A DNA stretch of 64,000 nt from Massilimicrobiota sp. An134 (GCF_002160815.1 NZ_NFLH01000003.1:62001-126000); one strand, 5' to 3'. Shown: positions 53,311 to 63,081, counted from the stretch's first letter. Numbers and translations are program-made. Notes: generated from the sequence alone by a model not told the origin.

Positions 53311-53640
53311 ATGCAAGTTACCGTGACTATTGATCGTCCTATGGGCAGTTTTCACCCTCAACATAAAAATCTATATTACCCTATTAACTATGGATACATT
53401 GAAGGAATCATAGGTGGTGATGGAGAATATCAAGATGCCTATGTTATTGGTGTTGATATACCTTTATCTCATTTTACAGGAAAAGTCATTGCCATTATTC
53501 ATCGTTTCAATGATAATGAAGATAAATGGGTTATTGCTCCTATATCAAAAACCTATACAAAAAAAGAAATAGAACAATATGTCTATTTCCAAGAACAATT
53601 CTTTGAATATGAAATTGAAATGATGATTTCACATTTCTAA
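53311..53640 (+). CDS. short inorganic pyrophosphatase-like protein
   Basis: 109 residues resembling the core of family I pyrophosphatases: IDRPMGSFHP, YPINYGYIEG, GGDGEYQDAYVIGVD and NEDKWVIAPIS. Canonical enzymes are ~165-180 residues; here the N-terminus and the last helix are reduced, and the second Asp cluster (NDNEDK) is shorter than the usual D-x4-D. It may be a degenerate or specialised family member. It starts 3 nt after the GNAT stop with no separate ribosome site, so coupled. Confidence 0.75.
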   Translation: MQVTVTIDRPMGSFHPQHKNLYYPINYGYIEGIIGGDGEYQDAYVIGVDIPLSHFTGKVIAIIHRFNDNEDKWVIAPISKTYTKKEIEQYVYFQEQFFEYEIEMMISHF

Positions 53641-53667
53641 CGACTTTCTATGAGAGAAGTCGTTTTT
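53641..53667 (+). terminator. terminator between converging genes
   Basis: CGACTT / AAGTCG stem, extended weakly inward, followed by TTTTT on the plus strand. Confidence 0.65.
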
Positions 53668-54211
53668 ACTTTACTAAATAATGATATTGCATACCTTCAC
53701 GAATATCTTTTGAAGGCTGTCCTAATTTTTCTAAGATTGTATAGGCAAATTCCAAAGCAGCGGCAGGTCCACGTCCTGTAATCATATTCTGATCACAGCA
53801 TACTAATACATCCTGATAAATCCCTGAAGGAATTTCTTTTTCAAATCCTGGATAACAAGTGAATTTCTTATTGCTTATGACATTGGCTTTTTCTAATGAA
53901 ATAGGCCCTGCACAAATGGCTCCAATCCATTTTCCCTGTTCATTAAAACTTTTTAAAATATCTATCACTCTTTGATCATCACGAAGAGATGTCGCTCCAG
54001 GTAAACCACCAGGTAAAACAACAATATCCACATCATAAACACTTTCATCAAACAACTGATCCATTTTGACTTCTATACCATGTGAACTTTTAACACTCAT
54101 TGCATCCATTCCAACCATTAGACATGTCAATTGTGCTCTTCTTAACACATCAACAACACTTAATGCTTCTAATTCTTCAAAACCATCTTTAAATAAAACA
54201 GCTGCTTTCAT
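53666..54211 (-). CDS. DJ-1/PfpI-family protein
   Basis: 181 residues. MKAAVLFKDGFEELEALSVV, VVLPGGLPGA, and the nucleophilic elbow AICAGPISLEK with the conserved Cys; the following ITGRGPAAALEFAYTIL is the usual DJ-1 end. Family roles include glyoxalase, deglycase-like and chaperone activities; the specific role is not known. The start is the ATG at 54211, with GGAGGA seven nt away; the ATG at 54217 abuts that site. Confidence 0.92.
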   Translation of the reverse strand: MKAAVLFKDGFEELEALSVVDVLRRAQLTCLMVGMDAMSVKSSHGIEVKMDQLFDESVYDVDIVVLPGGLPGATSLRDDQRVIDILKSFNEQGKWIGAICAGPISLEKANVISNKKFTCYPGFEKEIPSGIYQDVLVCCDQNMITGRGPAAALEFAYTILEKLGQPSKDIREGMQYHYLVK

Positions 54212-54326
54212 CTTCATTCCTCCTTTGATTCTTTTCTTTATTTTAACATATTTTTTTAAATAAACAATGAACTACACTTTTATAAGCAATTATGTTATGA
54301 TTATAACCATAAAAGAAGGTGAACCT

Positions 54327-55499
54327 ATGATTGACAAAAGTCAAATAGTCAAAAAAAATAAAACAATTTTTTATTTAACATATGCCATTTTACTGGCTTT
54401 TGTTGTTTTTAATTATGAAACTGTTTTTGCTATACTCAGTGATATCTTAGCACTTGCGACACCTTTATATATCGCTATTATTATTGCTTTTATTTTAAAT
54501 ATACCTATGCGTAAGATTGAACATTTGTATGGTAAAAAGATCAAACGTAAAGGACTGAAAAGAGGTTTAAGTATTGCAACAACATTAATATTGGCTGTTA
54601 TCTTGATTATTCTCTTTTCAGCATTTATTATTCCTAGACTTGGTGAAAGTATTGCCTTAATTATTACAAATATTTTTAATTATGCTGATCGTCTCGTCAC
54701 AATGATTAATGATGCCTTAGCTCATTTCCATATCAATTATGCGATTAATTATGAATCTATTCAACAGGCTCTAACAAGCCTTGATTTGAATCATTTGCTT
54801 TCTCAAAGTGGTAATATTTTAGGGAATGCTGGAATTCATCTTATTTTTCAATCTATTGGTATCTTTGGTGTTTTTATTAATGCGATTACATCTTTTATTA
54901 TGGCTATCTATTTACTGGCCAATAAAGAAACGCATTTAAGACAGTTAAAGAAAATTGTGACTTTCTTATTTGGATATCATCGTTCATTGGTGATTTTTGA
55001 TATTGGTGCCGAAGCCAATCATTATTTTAATGGTTTTGTTTCTGGTCAGCTGTTAGAAAGCTGTATTTTAATGTTTTTAATGTATGTCGGCTTTAGAATA
55101 ACAGGCTTACCTTTCCCAGAATTGATTGCCTTTATTATTGGTATTTCCAGTCTTATTCCAATGTTTGGAGGTTATTTTGGATTTGCAATCAGTTTTATTT
55201 TAGTATTAGCTATTAACTCTACACAAGCTATTATCTTTACAATCTGCTTTGTGATTATTCAGCAATTTGAAGCCAATATTATTTATCCTCGTGTTGTAGG
55301 CGGAGCTGTTGGTATTTCTGGATTATATGTCTTATTAGCATTAGTTATTTTTGGAAACTTATTTGGATTCTTTGGATTATTAATTGCGGTTCCAAGCATG
55401 GCTTTAATCTATGCTGTAGGAAGTCGCGTTGTTAATATTTCATTATATCGTAAACATATTGAAATCACTGATAAAACGATTAAAAAATTTGATGAGTAA
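54327..55499 (+). CDS. AI-2E family transporter
   Basis: 390 residues with about eight helices. IIIAFILNIPMRKIE in the N-terminal part and the C-terminal FRITGLPFPELIAFIIGISSL, GGYFGFAISF, NIIYPRVVGGAVGISGLYV and GLLIAVPSMALIYA are classical for the family (YhhQ/PerM/TqsA type). Substrate is not established; some members are Na+/H+ antiporters. The start is the ATG at 54327, with AGAAGGTG upstream; the in-frame extension lacks a site. Confidence 0.92.
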   Translation: MIDKSQIVKKNKTIFYLTYAILLAFVVFNYETVFAILSDILALATPLYIAIIIAFILNIPMRKIEHLYGKKIKRKGLKRGLSIATTLILAVILIILFSAFIIPRLGESIALIITNIFNYADRLVTMINDALAHFHINYAINYESIQQALTSLDLNHLLSQSGNILGNAGIHLIFQSIGIFGVFINAITSFIMAIYLLANKETHLRQLKKIVTFLFGYHRSLVIFDIGAEANHYFNGFVSGQLLESCILMFLMYVGFRITGLPFPELIAFIIGISSLIPMFGGYFGFAISFILVLAINSTQAIIFTICFVIIQQFEANIIYPRVVGGAVGISGLYVLLALVIFGNLFGFFGLLIAVPSMALIYAVGSRVVNISLYRKHIEITDKTIKKFDE

Positions 55500-55527
55500 A
55501 AACGGACATTTTGTCCGTTTTATTATT
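55498..55527 (+). terminator. bidirectional terminator
   Basis: AAAACGGACA / TGTCCGTTTT 10-bp stem with a 3-base loop, shared by the converging AI-2E and nitroreductase genes. Confidence 0.9.
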
Positions 55528-56254
55528 TCCATGATTCGATCATCTTTTTAACAGAGCGATTCATTTCCTTACGATATTGAGCATGAAATTTTCTTTTCGC
55601 AAAAGCCTGTATATAATTTTTGAGTTCATCTTCATTTTTACCAGTCTGTTTAATAAACATCTGTTTTGTTTCATCCATTGTTTTATGATGATAAGTATTG
55701 ACACTTACCATATCTGCTAAATCAAAACGCTGTGGTTTTGGACGATTTTGTTGTTGTAGCGTTGGTTTTCCCAAAACAAGTAAAGTTGCTGGAATGGCAT
55801 ACTTTGGTAAATTAAAAAGTTTTTGATGAATTTCAAAATTTTCTAAAATATCCCCAATATAACATGATCCTATTCCTAAAGACCATGCTGCTACGACTGC
55901 ATTTTGCGCCGCAATCATACAATCTTCCAAAGCCAAAATCAAATCAGACTCTTCCAATGGTTGGATATCTTTATCATAGTGAGTATATATATCATACCAT
56001 TTTTGATAATCAGCTAAAAAAAGCAAAACCATAGGTGCCTGACTAATAAATGGCTGATGATCACAAGTGATAGCGAGCTGATCTTTTAAGGACTGATCCT
56101 GTATATCAATAATAGAATAAAGAGCCATATTGCCTGCTGTCGGTGCCTGTAAGGCAGATTTTAATATCCATTCTTTTTCCTCTGGCGTTATGATTTCATC
56201 ACTATAAGCACGAACAGATTTTCTGTCAAATAATTCCTGAATTGTTTGATTCAT
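55523..56254 (-). CDS. nitroreductase-family FMN oxidoreductase (NfsA/FRP-like)
   Basis: 243 residues. The N-terminal RKSVRAYSDEIITPEE, LQAPTAGNMALYSII and the MIAAQNAVVAAWSLGIGSCYIG segment bind FMN; LVLGKPTLQQQNRPKPQRF is the NfsA/Frp loop. It would reduce nitro or flavin substrates with NAD(P)H. The start is the ATG at 56254 with GGAGG; the TTG at 56260 is too close. A promoter lies 23-52 nt upstream. Confidence 0.88.
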   Translation of the reverse strand: MNQTIQELFDRKSVRAYSDEIITPEEKEWILKSALQAPTAGNMALYSIIDIQDQSLKDQLAITCDHQPFISQAPMVLLFLADYQKWYDIYTHYDKDIQPLEESDLILALEDCMIAAQNAVVAAWSLGIGSCYIGDILENFEIHQKLFNLPKYAIPATLLVLGKPTLQQQNRPKPQRFDLADMVSVNTYHHKTMDETKQMFIKQTGKNEDELKNYIQAFAKRKFHAQYRKEMNRSVKKMIESWK

Positions 56255-56276
56255 TTTCAATACCTCCCTATTTATG

Positions 56277-56306
56277 ATTATATCATAATCATGGATTATT
56301 TGTGAA
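56277..56306 (-). promoter_or_regulatory. promoter of nitroreductase gene
   Basis: Minus strand TTCACA (56301-56306), 18-base spacer, TATAAT (56277-56282). Confidence 0.6.
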
Positions 56307-56344
56307 TTTCCATGTATAATAAGAGAGAAAGCGAGGTAAGATTA

Positions 56345-57565
56345 ATGAGTATAGAAGAAAGATTTTTAAAATATATTAGTTTTGATACACAATCTGATCC
56401 TCAATCTTCAACAATACCTTCTTCTATGAAACAATTAGAACTAGGAAAATATCTTGTTGAAGAAATGAAAAAGATTGGTATTGAAGATGCTCACTTGGAT
56501 CAAAGTGGTATTGTTTATGGAACAATTCCAGCAAACAGTGATCATGGAAAAGTCATTGGTTTTGTTGCCCATATGGATACTTCTCCTGATGCTTCTGGTC
56601 AAAATGTCAAACCACAAATCATTAGAGATTATCAGGGAACAACAATTACTCTTAATCAAGAGAAAGAATTATATCTTGATCCTCATGAATTTCCTGAACT
56701 TCTCAATGTGATTCATCATGATTTAATCACAACTGATGGAACAACATTGCTTGGTGCAGATGATAAAGCTGGGGTTGCGATTATCATGAGTATGGCTGAA
56801 CATCTTTACCATCATCCTGAAATCAAGCACAATGATATTAAGATTGCTTTTACTCCTGATGAAGAAGTCGGTCGAGGAACTGAAAACTTTGATGTAGAAG
56901 CTTTCCATGCTGATTATGCTTATACAATTGATGGTGGTAATATTGCTGAAATTGAATATGAAAACTTTAATGCATTTAGTGCTGTCGTAGAAATCACAGG
57001 GAAAAGTATTCATCCTGGAAGTGCTAAAAATGCGATGATTAACTCTATTCGCATTGCTCAGGAATTTGATGCTATGTTACCAGTTCATGCCAGACCAGAA
57101 TATACAGAAGGATATGAAGGTTTTAATCATCTTGAAAATATTCAGGGAAAATGTGAAAAAACAGTGATGGAATACATCATTAGAAATCATGATTTAACAT
57201 TAGCTAAAAAACAATGTCAGGATTTTGAAAATATTGCTGCATTCTTAAATCAAAAGTATGGATATCCAATGGTTAAAGTCACAATTGAACAAAGTTACTT
57301 AAATATGCGTGAACATATTGAACAACATATGTACATCGTTGAAAATGCCATGGCAGCCATGAAAGAATGTGGTATTGAGCCATATGCTGTACCTATTCGT
57401 GGAGGTACTGATGGTGCTAATTTAACATATATGGGACTTCCTTGTCCAAATTTAGGTACAGGTGGGTATAATTTCCATGGACCATTTGAGTATGTATCAT
57501 TAACAATGATGAAAAAACAAGTAGAAGTTCTATTAAAAATAATTGAAAGAAATGAGGTTATATAA
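56345..57565 (+). CDS. pepT: peptidase T (tripeptidase)
   Basis: M20 metallopeptidase, 406 residues, cutting the N-terminal residue from tripeptides. FVAHMDTSPDASG and DGTTLLGADDKAGVAIIMSM give the zinc His and Asp; AFTPDEEVGRGTENFDVE holds the catalytic Glu pair; IRGGTDGANLTYMGLPCPNL ends with the GTGGYNFHGPFE zinc site. The start is the ATG at 56345 with GAGG eight nt upstream, not the ATG at 56312. One nt before the M18 gene, whose ribosome site it contains. Confidence 0.95.
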   Translation: MSIEERFLKYISFDTQSDPQSSTIPSSMKQLELGKYLVEEMKKIGIEDAHLDQSGIVYGTIPANSDHGKVIGFVAHMDTSPDASGQNVKPQIIRDYQGTTITLNQEKELYLDPHEFPELLNVIHHDLITTDGTTLLGADDKAGVAIIMSMAEHLYHHPEIKHNDIKIAFTPDEEVGRGTENFDVEAFHADYAYTIDGGNIAEIEYENFNAFSAVVEITGKSIHPGSAKNAMINSIRIAQEFDAMLPVHARPEYTEGYEGFNHLENIQGKCEKTVMEYIIRNHDLTLAKKQCQDFENIAAFLNQKYGYPMVKVTIEQSYLNMREHIEQHMYIVENAMAAMKECGIEPYAVPIRGGTDGANLTYMGLPCPNLGTGGYNFHGPFEYVSLTMMKKQVEVLLKIIERNEVI

Positions 57566-57566
57566 A

Positions 57567-58937
57567 ATGTACGCAAAAAATGCTTGGGACAAATACGAAA
57601 GTAATCAATATCAAGATGTTATGGATTTTAATGAAGGTTATAAAGCTTTCTTAACAGCCGGTAAAACAGAAAGAGCTTGTGTAAAAGAATCTGTTGAACT
57701 TGCTAAAAAAGCTGGTTTTCAAGATATTGAAAATATGAACAGTTTAAAACCTGGAGATAAATTCTATGTGATCAATAAAGATAAAAACTTAGCTTTATTT
57801 ATTATGGGAGAAAAACCATTAGTTGATGGAATGAGAATCTTAGGAGCACATATTGATTCACCACGTTTGGATTTAAAACAAAATCCACTTTATGAAAGTG
57901 ATGGTTTTGCTTTATTAGATACTCATTATTATGGTGGTGTTAAAAAATATCAATGGGTTACAATTCCATTATCATTATATGGTGTTGTTATTAAAAAAGA
58001 TGGAACTAAGATTGATGTTGTGATTGGTGAAGATGATCATGATCCTGTTGTGGGTATTACAGATTTATTAATTCATTTATCTGCTGATCAAATGCAAAAA
58101 ACAGCTGCGAAAGTGATTGAAGGAGAAAATTTAGATGTTACATTAGGAAGCATTCCTTTAAAAGATACTGAAAAAGATGCTGTTAAAGTGAATATTTTAA
58201 AACTTCTTCAAGAAAAATATGATATTGAAGAAGAAGATTTCTTAAGTGCAGAAATAGAAGTTGTACCAAGTGGTCCTGCCAGAGATTATGGTTTAGATAG
58301 AAGTATGGTTATGGGTTATGGACATGATGATCGTGTCTGTGCTTATACATCATTAAAAGCTATTTTAGATATTCAGGAAATCCCACAATATACATCTTGT
58401 TGTATTTTAGTTGACAAAGAAGAAATTGGTAGTGTTGGTGCGACTGGTGCTCAATCTTTATTCTTTGAAAATACAATTGCTCAAATCTTACACTTATGTG
58501 GTGATGATACATTCTTATCTGTTAGAAAAGCTTTAGCTCATTCTATGATGTTATCAAGTGATGTTAGTGCAGGTTTTGATCCATTATATAAAGAAGTGAA
58601 TGATCCTAAAAATGCCGCATATCTAGGAAAAGGAATTGTTTTCAATAAATACACAGGTTCTCGTGGTAAAAGCGGAAGCAATGATGCTAATCCTGAATAC
58701 TTTGCTAAAATTAGAAATGTTATGGATCAAGCTGGTGTCCATTTCCAAACTGCTGAACTTGGTAAAGTTGATCAAGGTGGTGGAGGTACTATTGCCTACA
58801 TCTTAGGAAATTATGATATGAATGTTATTGATGCTGGTATTGCTGTTTTAAATATGCATGCTCCTCATGAAATTGTATCAAAAGTTGATGTTTATGAAGC
58901 TTACTTAGCTTATACACAATTCTTACTTCAATTATAA
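57567..58937 (+). CDS. M18-family aminopeptidase
   Basis: 456 residues. LGAHIDSPRLDLKQNPLYES and YYGGVKKYQW (first metal half), ILVDKEEIGSVGATGAQS (catalytic Glu), SSDVSAGFDP and NKYTGSRGKSGSNDANPEY match the M18 aspartyl/leucyl aminopeptidase family. It removes N-terminal acidic or neutral residues in the cytosol. The start is the ATG at 57567, with GAGG nine nt upstream. Together with PepT it forms a peptide-salvage pair. Confidence 0.92.
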   Translation: MYAKNAWDKYESNQYQDVMDFNEGYKAFLTAGKTERACVKESVELAKKAGFQDIENMNSLKPGDKFYVINKDKNLALFIMGEKPLVDGMRILGAHIDSPRLDLKQNPLYESDGFALLDTHYYGGVKKYQWVTIPLSLYGVVIKKDGTKIDVVIGEDDHDPVVGITDLLIHLSADQMQKTAAKVIEGENLDVTLGSIPLKDTEKDAVKVNILKLLQEKYDIEEEDFLSAEIEVVPSGPARDYGLDRSMVMGYGHDDRVCAYTSLKAILDIQEIPQYTSCCILVDKEEIGSVGATGAQSLFFENTIAQILHLCGDDTFLSVRKALAHSMMLSSDVSAGFDPLYKEVNDPKNAAYLGKGIVFNKYTGSRGKSGSNDANPEYFAKIRNVMDQAGVHFQTAELGKVDQGGGGTIAYILGNYDMNVIDAGIAVLNMHAPHEIVSKVDVYEAYLAYTQFLLQL

Positions 58938-58959
58938 AAGCTCATCATGAGCTTTTTTT
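58937..58959 (+). terminator. terminator after M18 aminopeptidase
   Basis: AAAGCTCAT and ATGAGCTTT form a compact hairpin, followed by T-run TTTTTTT. Confidence 0.8.
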
Positions 58960-58965
58960 CTTTCA

Positions 58966-58994
58966 TAGACAAGTGATTATCTCTTTGATATAAT
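58966..58994 (+). promoter_or_regulatory. promoter of DUF2812 gene
   Basis: TAGACA (58966-58971), 17-base spacer, TATAAT (58989-58994), then AAGGAGG before the ATG at 59021. Confidence 0.75.
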
Positions 58995-59020
58995 AAGCCC
59001 ATTAAGGAGGTTACACAACC

Positions 59021-60082
59021 ATGAAATTTATGATTATGAACTATAAACCATACGAATATGAATTATTACAAACCAAACTTAATAAACTTGGTCAACAGGG
59101 TTACATAACTCAAGAACTATCATTCATTACAATCTTTAATAAAGTTGATTATCCTGTTTATTATCATATAGATTTTCATAAAACTATCGGTTCTACAAAA
59201 ATAGAACGTCAAAAAGATAAAGATGCTTTTGCTAGAAAATATCAACAAAAAGGATATCAACCTATTTATGCAAAACATCATATGTTTGTTTTTGTTTCTA
59301 AAAAACAAAAAGACCTTCCTTTTTCTTGGGAAGATAAAAAAGATATAGCAACTGGTTCATTTAAAATTCTTTCATTTATTGGATTTTTTATATCTCTCGT
59401 TGCTTTAACCTTATTTTCTCAGTATTTATATAATGCCAGTTTTGATAAGTTTATGAGTTATGGAATTACACTCGCCTATATTGGTATTCTTCTCCTTTTT
59501 ATAACTTCTATTTTTAGAAATTACTTTAGTTTTCATCAAATGAGTACGATGCATCATCAACTCAAAAATGGAATACCTCACTTTTCTTTAAAAACACTCA
59601 AGTCAATGAGAATCGTTTATTTCTTTTTATCATTACTAACAATTATTCTTATCTTTGGTGGATTAATTGAAGATGTATTCAATCAAAAATCATTTCATCA
59701 ACAAGAGCATCAAGTCATTCAATTAAGTGATTTTCAAATTGATAAGGAAACATCTTTCTCAAGTCAAAGTTATTCAAGTTTTACTATCCCACATACATAC
59801 ATTTCATTAGAAGAAGCAAAAGATGGGAACGAAGCTCTTTATGTCAAAGAATTTGAATTTTCATCTCCAGAAAAAGCCAAACAAAGATTTACTGAAATAA
59901 AAGGTTTACCAAGTTTATATGCTGGAAATCACGCTGTTATTGATGGAGCATTACTATACGGGTATTATGATGATGAAATTGTTTCATTAACACTTTTACA
60001 TAATCAGTCTGTTACAATCATTATCCCTTCATTTCCATTAACAGAAGAAAATATCCAAATCATTTCACAATTTTATGCATAA
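59021..60082 (+). CDS. DUF2812-containing membrane protein
   Basis: 353 residues. The N-terminal ~110 residues are DUF2812-like (YEYELLQTKLNKLGQQGYIT, then VYYHIDFHKT, ending in a FVFVSKKQK strand). Four membrane helices follow between about 120 and 225, then a ~125-residue C-terminal domain with NEALYVKEFEFSSPEKAKQR. Such proteins often act with a PadR-type regulator, but none is adjacent here. A strong AAGGAGG site precedes the ATG. Function unknown. Confidence 0.72.
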   Translation: MKFMIMNYKPYEYELLQTKLNKLGQQGYITQELSFITIFNKVDYPVYYHIDFHKTIGSTKIERQKDKDAFARKYQQKGYQPIYAKHHMFVFVSKKQKDLPFSWEDKKDIATGSFKILSFIGFFISLVALTLFSQYLYNASFDKFMSYGITLAYIGILLLFITSIFRNYFSFHQMSTMHHQLKNGIPHFSLKTLKSMRIVYFFLSLLTIILIFGGLIEDVFNQKSFHQQEHQVIQLSDFQIDKETSFSSQSYSSFTIPHTYISLEEAKDGNEALYVKEFEFSSPEKAKQRFTEIKGLPSLYAGNHAVIDGALLYGYYDDEIVSLTLLHNQSVTIIIPSFPLTEENIQIISQFYA

Positions 60083-60115
60083 AAAAAGTTTATGAATTTT
60101 CATAAACTTTTTTTA
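60081..60115 (+). terminator. bidirectional terminator
   Basis: AAAAAAAGTTTATGAA pairs with TTCATAAACTTTTTTT; T-runs on both strands, shared with the converging opp operon. Confidence 0.92.
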
Positions 60116-61078
60116 TCTTTTCACAGGATGATGACAAGCCACAAAATGTCCTGGTTTTGCTTCAACAAGTTCTGGTTTTGTTGTTCTACATTCTTCAGTA
60201 GCATAACGACATCTACCAGCAAATGGACATCCAGCTGGTAAGTCAATTGGACTTGGGACATCTCCTTCAAGAATAATACGTTTTTTCTCTTTTTCTAAGT
60301 TTGGATCAGGAATTGGTACAGCTGATAATAAAGCTTCTGAATATGGGTGTAAAGAGTGAGAATAAACTTCTTCACTAGAACCCAATTCAACCAAATGTCC
60401 TAAATACATAACTGCAATACGATCAGAAATATATTTTACAATATCCAAATCATGAGCAATGAATAAATATGTTAATCCTAATTTCTTTTGTAAATCAATT
60501 AATAAGTTAATAACCTGTGATTGGATAGAAACGTCCAAAGCAGAGATTGGTTCATCACATACTAAGAATTCTGGTTCAATAGCCAGTGCTCTTGCAATAC
60601 CAATACGTTGACGTTGACCACCTGAGAACTCATGAGGGAAACGGTTTGCATGTTCTTTATTTAAACCAACAAGTTCAAGTAATTCATGAACTCTTTGTTT
60701 TCTTTTTTCAGGTGTGTACATTCCATGAATTTCCATACCTTCAGCAATAATTGATTCAACTGTCATACGTGGATTTAATGACGCATATGGATCTTGGAAA
60801 ATCATCTGTGCATGTTTTGCATATGCTAAACGATTTTTTGCATTATTAATATGAACTTCTTTTCCATTATAAACAATCTTACCTTTTGTAGGTTCATAAA
60901 TTCCCATAACAACACGACCTAATGTTGATTTACCACAACCAGATTCACCAACTAAACCTAAAGTTTCCCCTTTTTTAATTTCAAGACTTACACCATTAAC
61001 AGCCTTTAAAATTCCTCCACTGACTCTAAAATGTTTAGAAACATTATCAATTTTTAATAAAATATTTTCATCAGCCAT
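60113..61078 (-). CDS. oppF: oligopeptide ABC transporter ATP-binding protein OppF
   Basis: 321 residues. Walker A GESGCGKSTLGR, Q-loop MIFQDPYASLNPRMTV, signature FSGGQRQRIGIARAL, Walker B LVCDEPISALDVS, switch His in FIAHDLDIVKYISD. The C-terminal Cys-rich oligopeptide domain (CPFAGRCRYATEEC) may hold an Fe-S cluster, as in related importers. The start is the ATG at 61078 (AAGGAGG), one nt overlapping the oppD stop (TAATG). Last gene of the operon. Confidence 0.95.
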   Translation of the reverse strand: MADENILLKIDNVSKHFRVSGGILKAVNGVSLEIKKGETLGLVGESGCGKSTLGRVVMGIYEPTKGKIVYNGKEVHINNAKNRLAYAKHAQMIFQDPYASLNPRMTVESIIAEGMEIHGMYTPEKRKQRVHELLELVGLNKEHANRFPHEFSGGQRQRIGIARALAIEPEFLVCDEPISALDVSIQSQVINLLIDLQKKLGLTYLFIAHDLDIVKYISDRIAVMYLGHLVELGSSEEVYSHSLHPYSEALLSAVPIPDPNLEKEKKRIILEGDVPSPIDLPAGCPFAGRCRYATEECRTTKPELVEAKPGHFVACHHPVKR

Positions 61079-62079
61079 TATGATTTTCCTCCTTGAGATG
61101 ATGGACAATCTTTATGCAATAACCAGCAAGAAGCTTCATGACCATCATTTAATTTGAAAATAGGTGGTTGTTTCTTTTGACAGATTTTCATACATTTTTC
61201 ACAACGTGATGCAAAAGCACAACCTTTTGGTGGATCTAATAAATCAGGTGGTGTCCCAGGAATTGATGATAATTTATCAGATTTATTTGTATCGTGTTTA
61301 GGTAAACTGTTTAATAATGCACTTGTATATGGATGAGATGGATTATAGAAAATATCATTTGCAGTCCCAGTTTCAACAACTTTTCCTGCATACATAACTG
61401 CAATTTTATCTGCTAAAGAAGCAACAACTCCTAAGTCATGAGTAATTAAAACAATTGCTGTCCCTGTTTTCTTTCTAATATCATCTAATAAATCAATAAT
61501 CTGTGCTTGAATTGTTACATCTAATGCTGTTGTTGGTTCATCAGCAATCAATAATTTTGGATTACATGATAGAGCCATCGCAATCATAGCACGTTGACGC
61601 ATCCCACCAGAGAACTGATGAGGATATTGATTTGCTCTTTCTTCAGCATTTGGAATTTGTACTAATTTCAACATTTCAATAGCTTTCTTTTGTGCTTCTT
61701 CTTTAGATAAATGTTGATGATGAACAATTGCTTCAACAATTTGTTTACCAACTTTCATTGTTGGATTTAAACATGTCATAGGATCTTGGAAAATCATACT
61801 CACTTCTTTTCCACGAATCTTTTGCATGTCTTCTTCTGGTGTATTAATAATATCAATATCACCTAAAGTTAAAGTTCCATATTTGATACGTGCAGGAGGC
61901 ATAGGATTTAATTTCATGATTGTTTGAGCAGTTACACTCTTACCACAACCAGATTCACCAACAACTGCAAGAACTTGTCCTTCATCCACAGAATAAGAAA
62001 CACCTCTTACAGCCTGTACTTCTCCAGCATATGTGTCGAATGAAACATATAAATCTTTGATGTCTAATACTTTTGCCAT
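61078..62079 (-). CDS. oppD: oligopeptide ABC transporter ATP-binding protein OppD
   Basis: 333 residues. Walker A GESGCGKSVTAQ, Q-loop MIFQDPMTCLNPTMKVG, signature FSGGMRQRAMIAMAL, Walker B LIADEPTTALDVT and switch His in LITHDLGVVASLAD are present. The C-terminal oligopeptide domain has CAFASRCEKCMKIC, a four-Cys site. It pairs with OppF to energise uptake. GGAGG precedes the ATG; the gap to oppC is 6 nt. Confidence 0.95.
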   Translation of the reverse strand: MAKVLDIKDLYVSFDTYAGEVQAVRGVSYSVDEGQVLAVVGESGCGKSVTAQTIMKLNPMPPARIKYGTLTLGDIDIINTPEEDMQKIRGKEVSMIFQDPMTCLNPTMKVGKQIVEAIVHHQHLSKEEAQKKAIEMLKLVQIPNAEERANQYPHQFSGGMRQRAMIAMALSCNPKLLIADEPTTALDVTIQAQIIDLLDDIRKKTGTAIVLITHDLGVVASLADKIAVMYAGKVVETGTANDIFYNPSHPYTSALLNSLPKHDTNKSDKLSSIPGTPPDLLDPPKGCAFASRCEKCMKICQKKQPPIFKLNDGHEASCWLLHKDCPSSQGGKS

Positions 62080-62085
62080 TATCCG

Positions 62086-63075
62086 TTACCTCCTTAATTT
62101 AGGATCAAAAGCATCTCTAAGCTTATCACCCAATAAGTTAAAGCTTAACATTGTAATACTAATGAAAATAGCAGGAATAATCAATTCAATAGGATATTGT
62201 TGGAAATATTGAATTCCATCACTCGCTAAAGTTCCCCATGAAGCTTCAGGTAAAGGTACCCCTAAACCTAAGAAAGACAAGAATGCTTCAGTAAAGATAG
62301 CATTAGGGATAGCTAATGTTAAGTTAACAATAATGATAGATAAAATATTTGGAATTAAATGTTTTCTAATAATACGTGCAGAAGAAGCTCCCATACTTTT
62401 TGCAGAAACAACAAACTCCTGTTCCTTTAAACGCATAACTTCACCACGTACTAATCTGGCGGTTCCTACCCAACCGACAAGCGAGTAAGCAATGATAATT
62501 GTAAATACCCCACCAGTCATAACAACCATCAATAAGATAACGATCAATAAGTATGGAATACCATTAATAATTTCAGCGATACGCATTAAAATGTTATCGA
62601 CTATACCACCAAAATATCCAGCAATACCACCATAAATAACACCAATAATAACATTGATAATAACGGCAGCAAATGCAATAAATAATGAAATACGTGCTCC
62701 ACGCCAAATTCTGGCAAACATATCTCGACCTAAATAATCAGTTCCAAAGAGATGGAAATGGCCATCACCAGAGAAAAACATACCTACATGTTTATGAAGG
62801 TCATCTGTCATATCAAATTTATATGGATAAACAGCTGGAATAATAATCGCTAAAATAACCATCACGGCTAAAATAGCCAAAAATGTAATCGCTACTTTAT
62901 CTTTTCTAATTCTTGAAAATGCATCTTTCCAGAAACTTGTACTTGGACGAGTGATAGATTGCATTTTCTCACTATCTTGTCCAACCCACTCAAAATCCGC
63001 TGCATCAACATGACAATCGGGAGATAATGCTTCTTCTGGAACGAATTCTTGTTTTAATATTTCTTTCTTTTTCAT
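62086..63075 (-). CDS. oppC: oligopeptide ABC transporter permease OppC
   Basis: 329 residues. A ~70-residue N-terminal cytosolic part, then six helices. FGTDYLGRDMFARIWRGARISL is the OppC N-motif and VVSAKSMGASSARIIRKHLIPN the EAA loop contacting the ATPases; LSFLGLGVPLPEASWGTLAS is also typical. It forms the channel with OppB. AAGGAG precedes the ATG. Confidence 0.95.
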   Translation of the reverse strand: MKKKEILKQEFVPEEALSPDCHVDAADFEWVGQDSEKMQSITRPSTSFWKDAFSRIRKDKVAITFLAILAVMVILAIIIPAVYPYKFDMTDDLHKHVGMFFSGDGHFHLFGTDYLGRDMFARIWRGARISLFIAFAAVIINVIIGVIYGGIAGYFGGIVDNILMRIAEIINGIPYLLIVILLMVVMTGGVFTIIIAYSLVGWVGTARLVRGEVMRLKEQEFVVSAKSMGASSARIIRKHLIPNILSIIIVNLTLAIPNAIFTEAFLSFLGLGVPLPEASWGTLASDGIQYFQQYPIELIIPAIFISITMLSFNLLGDKLRDAFDPKLRR

Positions 63076-63081
63076 TCTACA

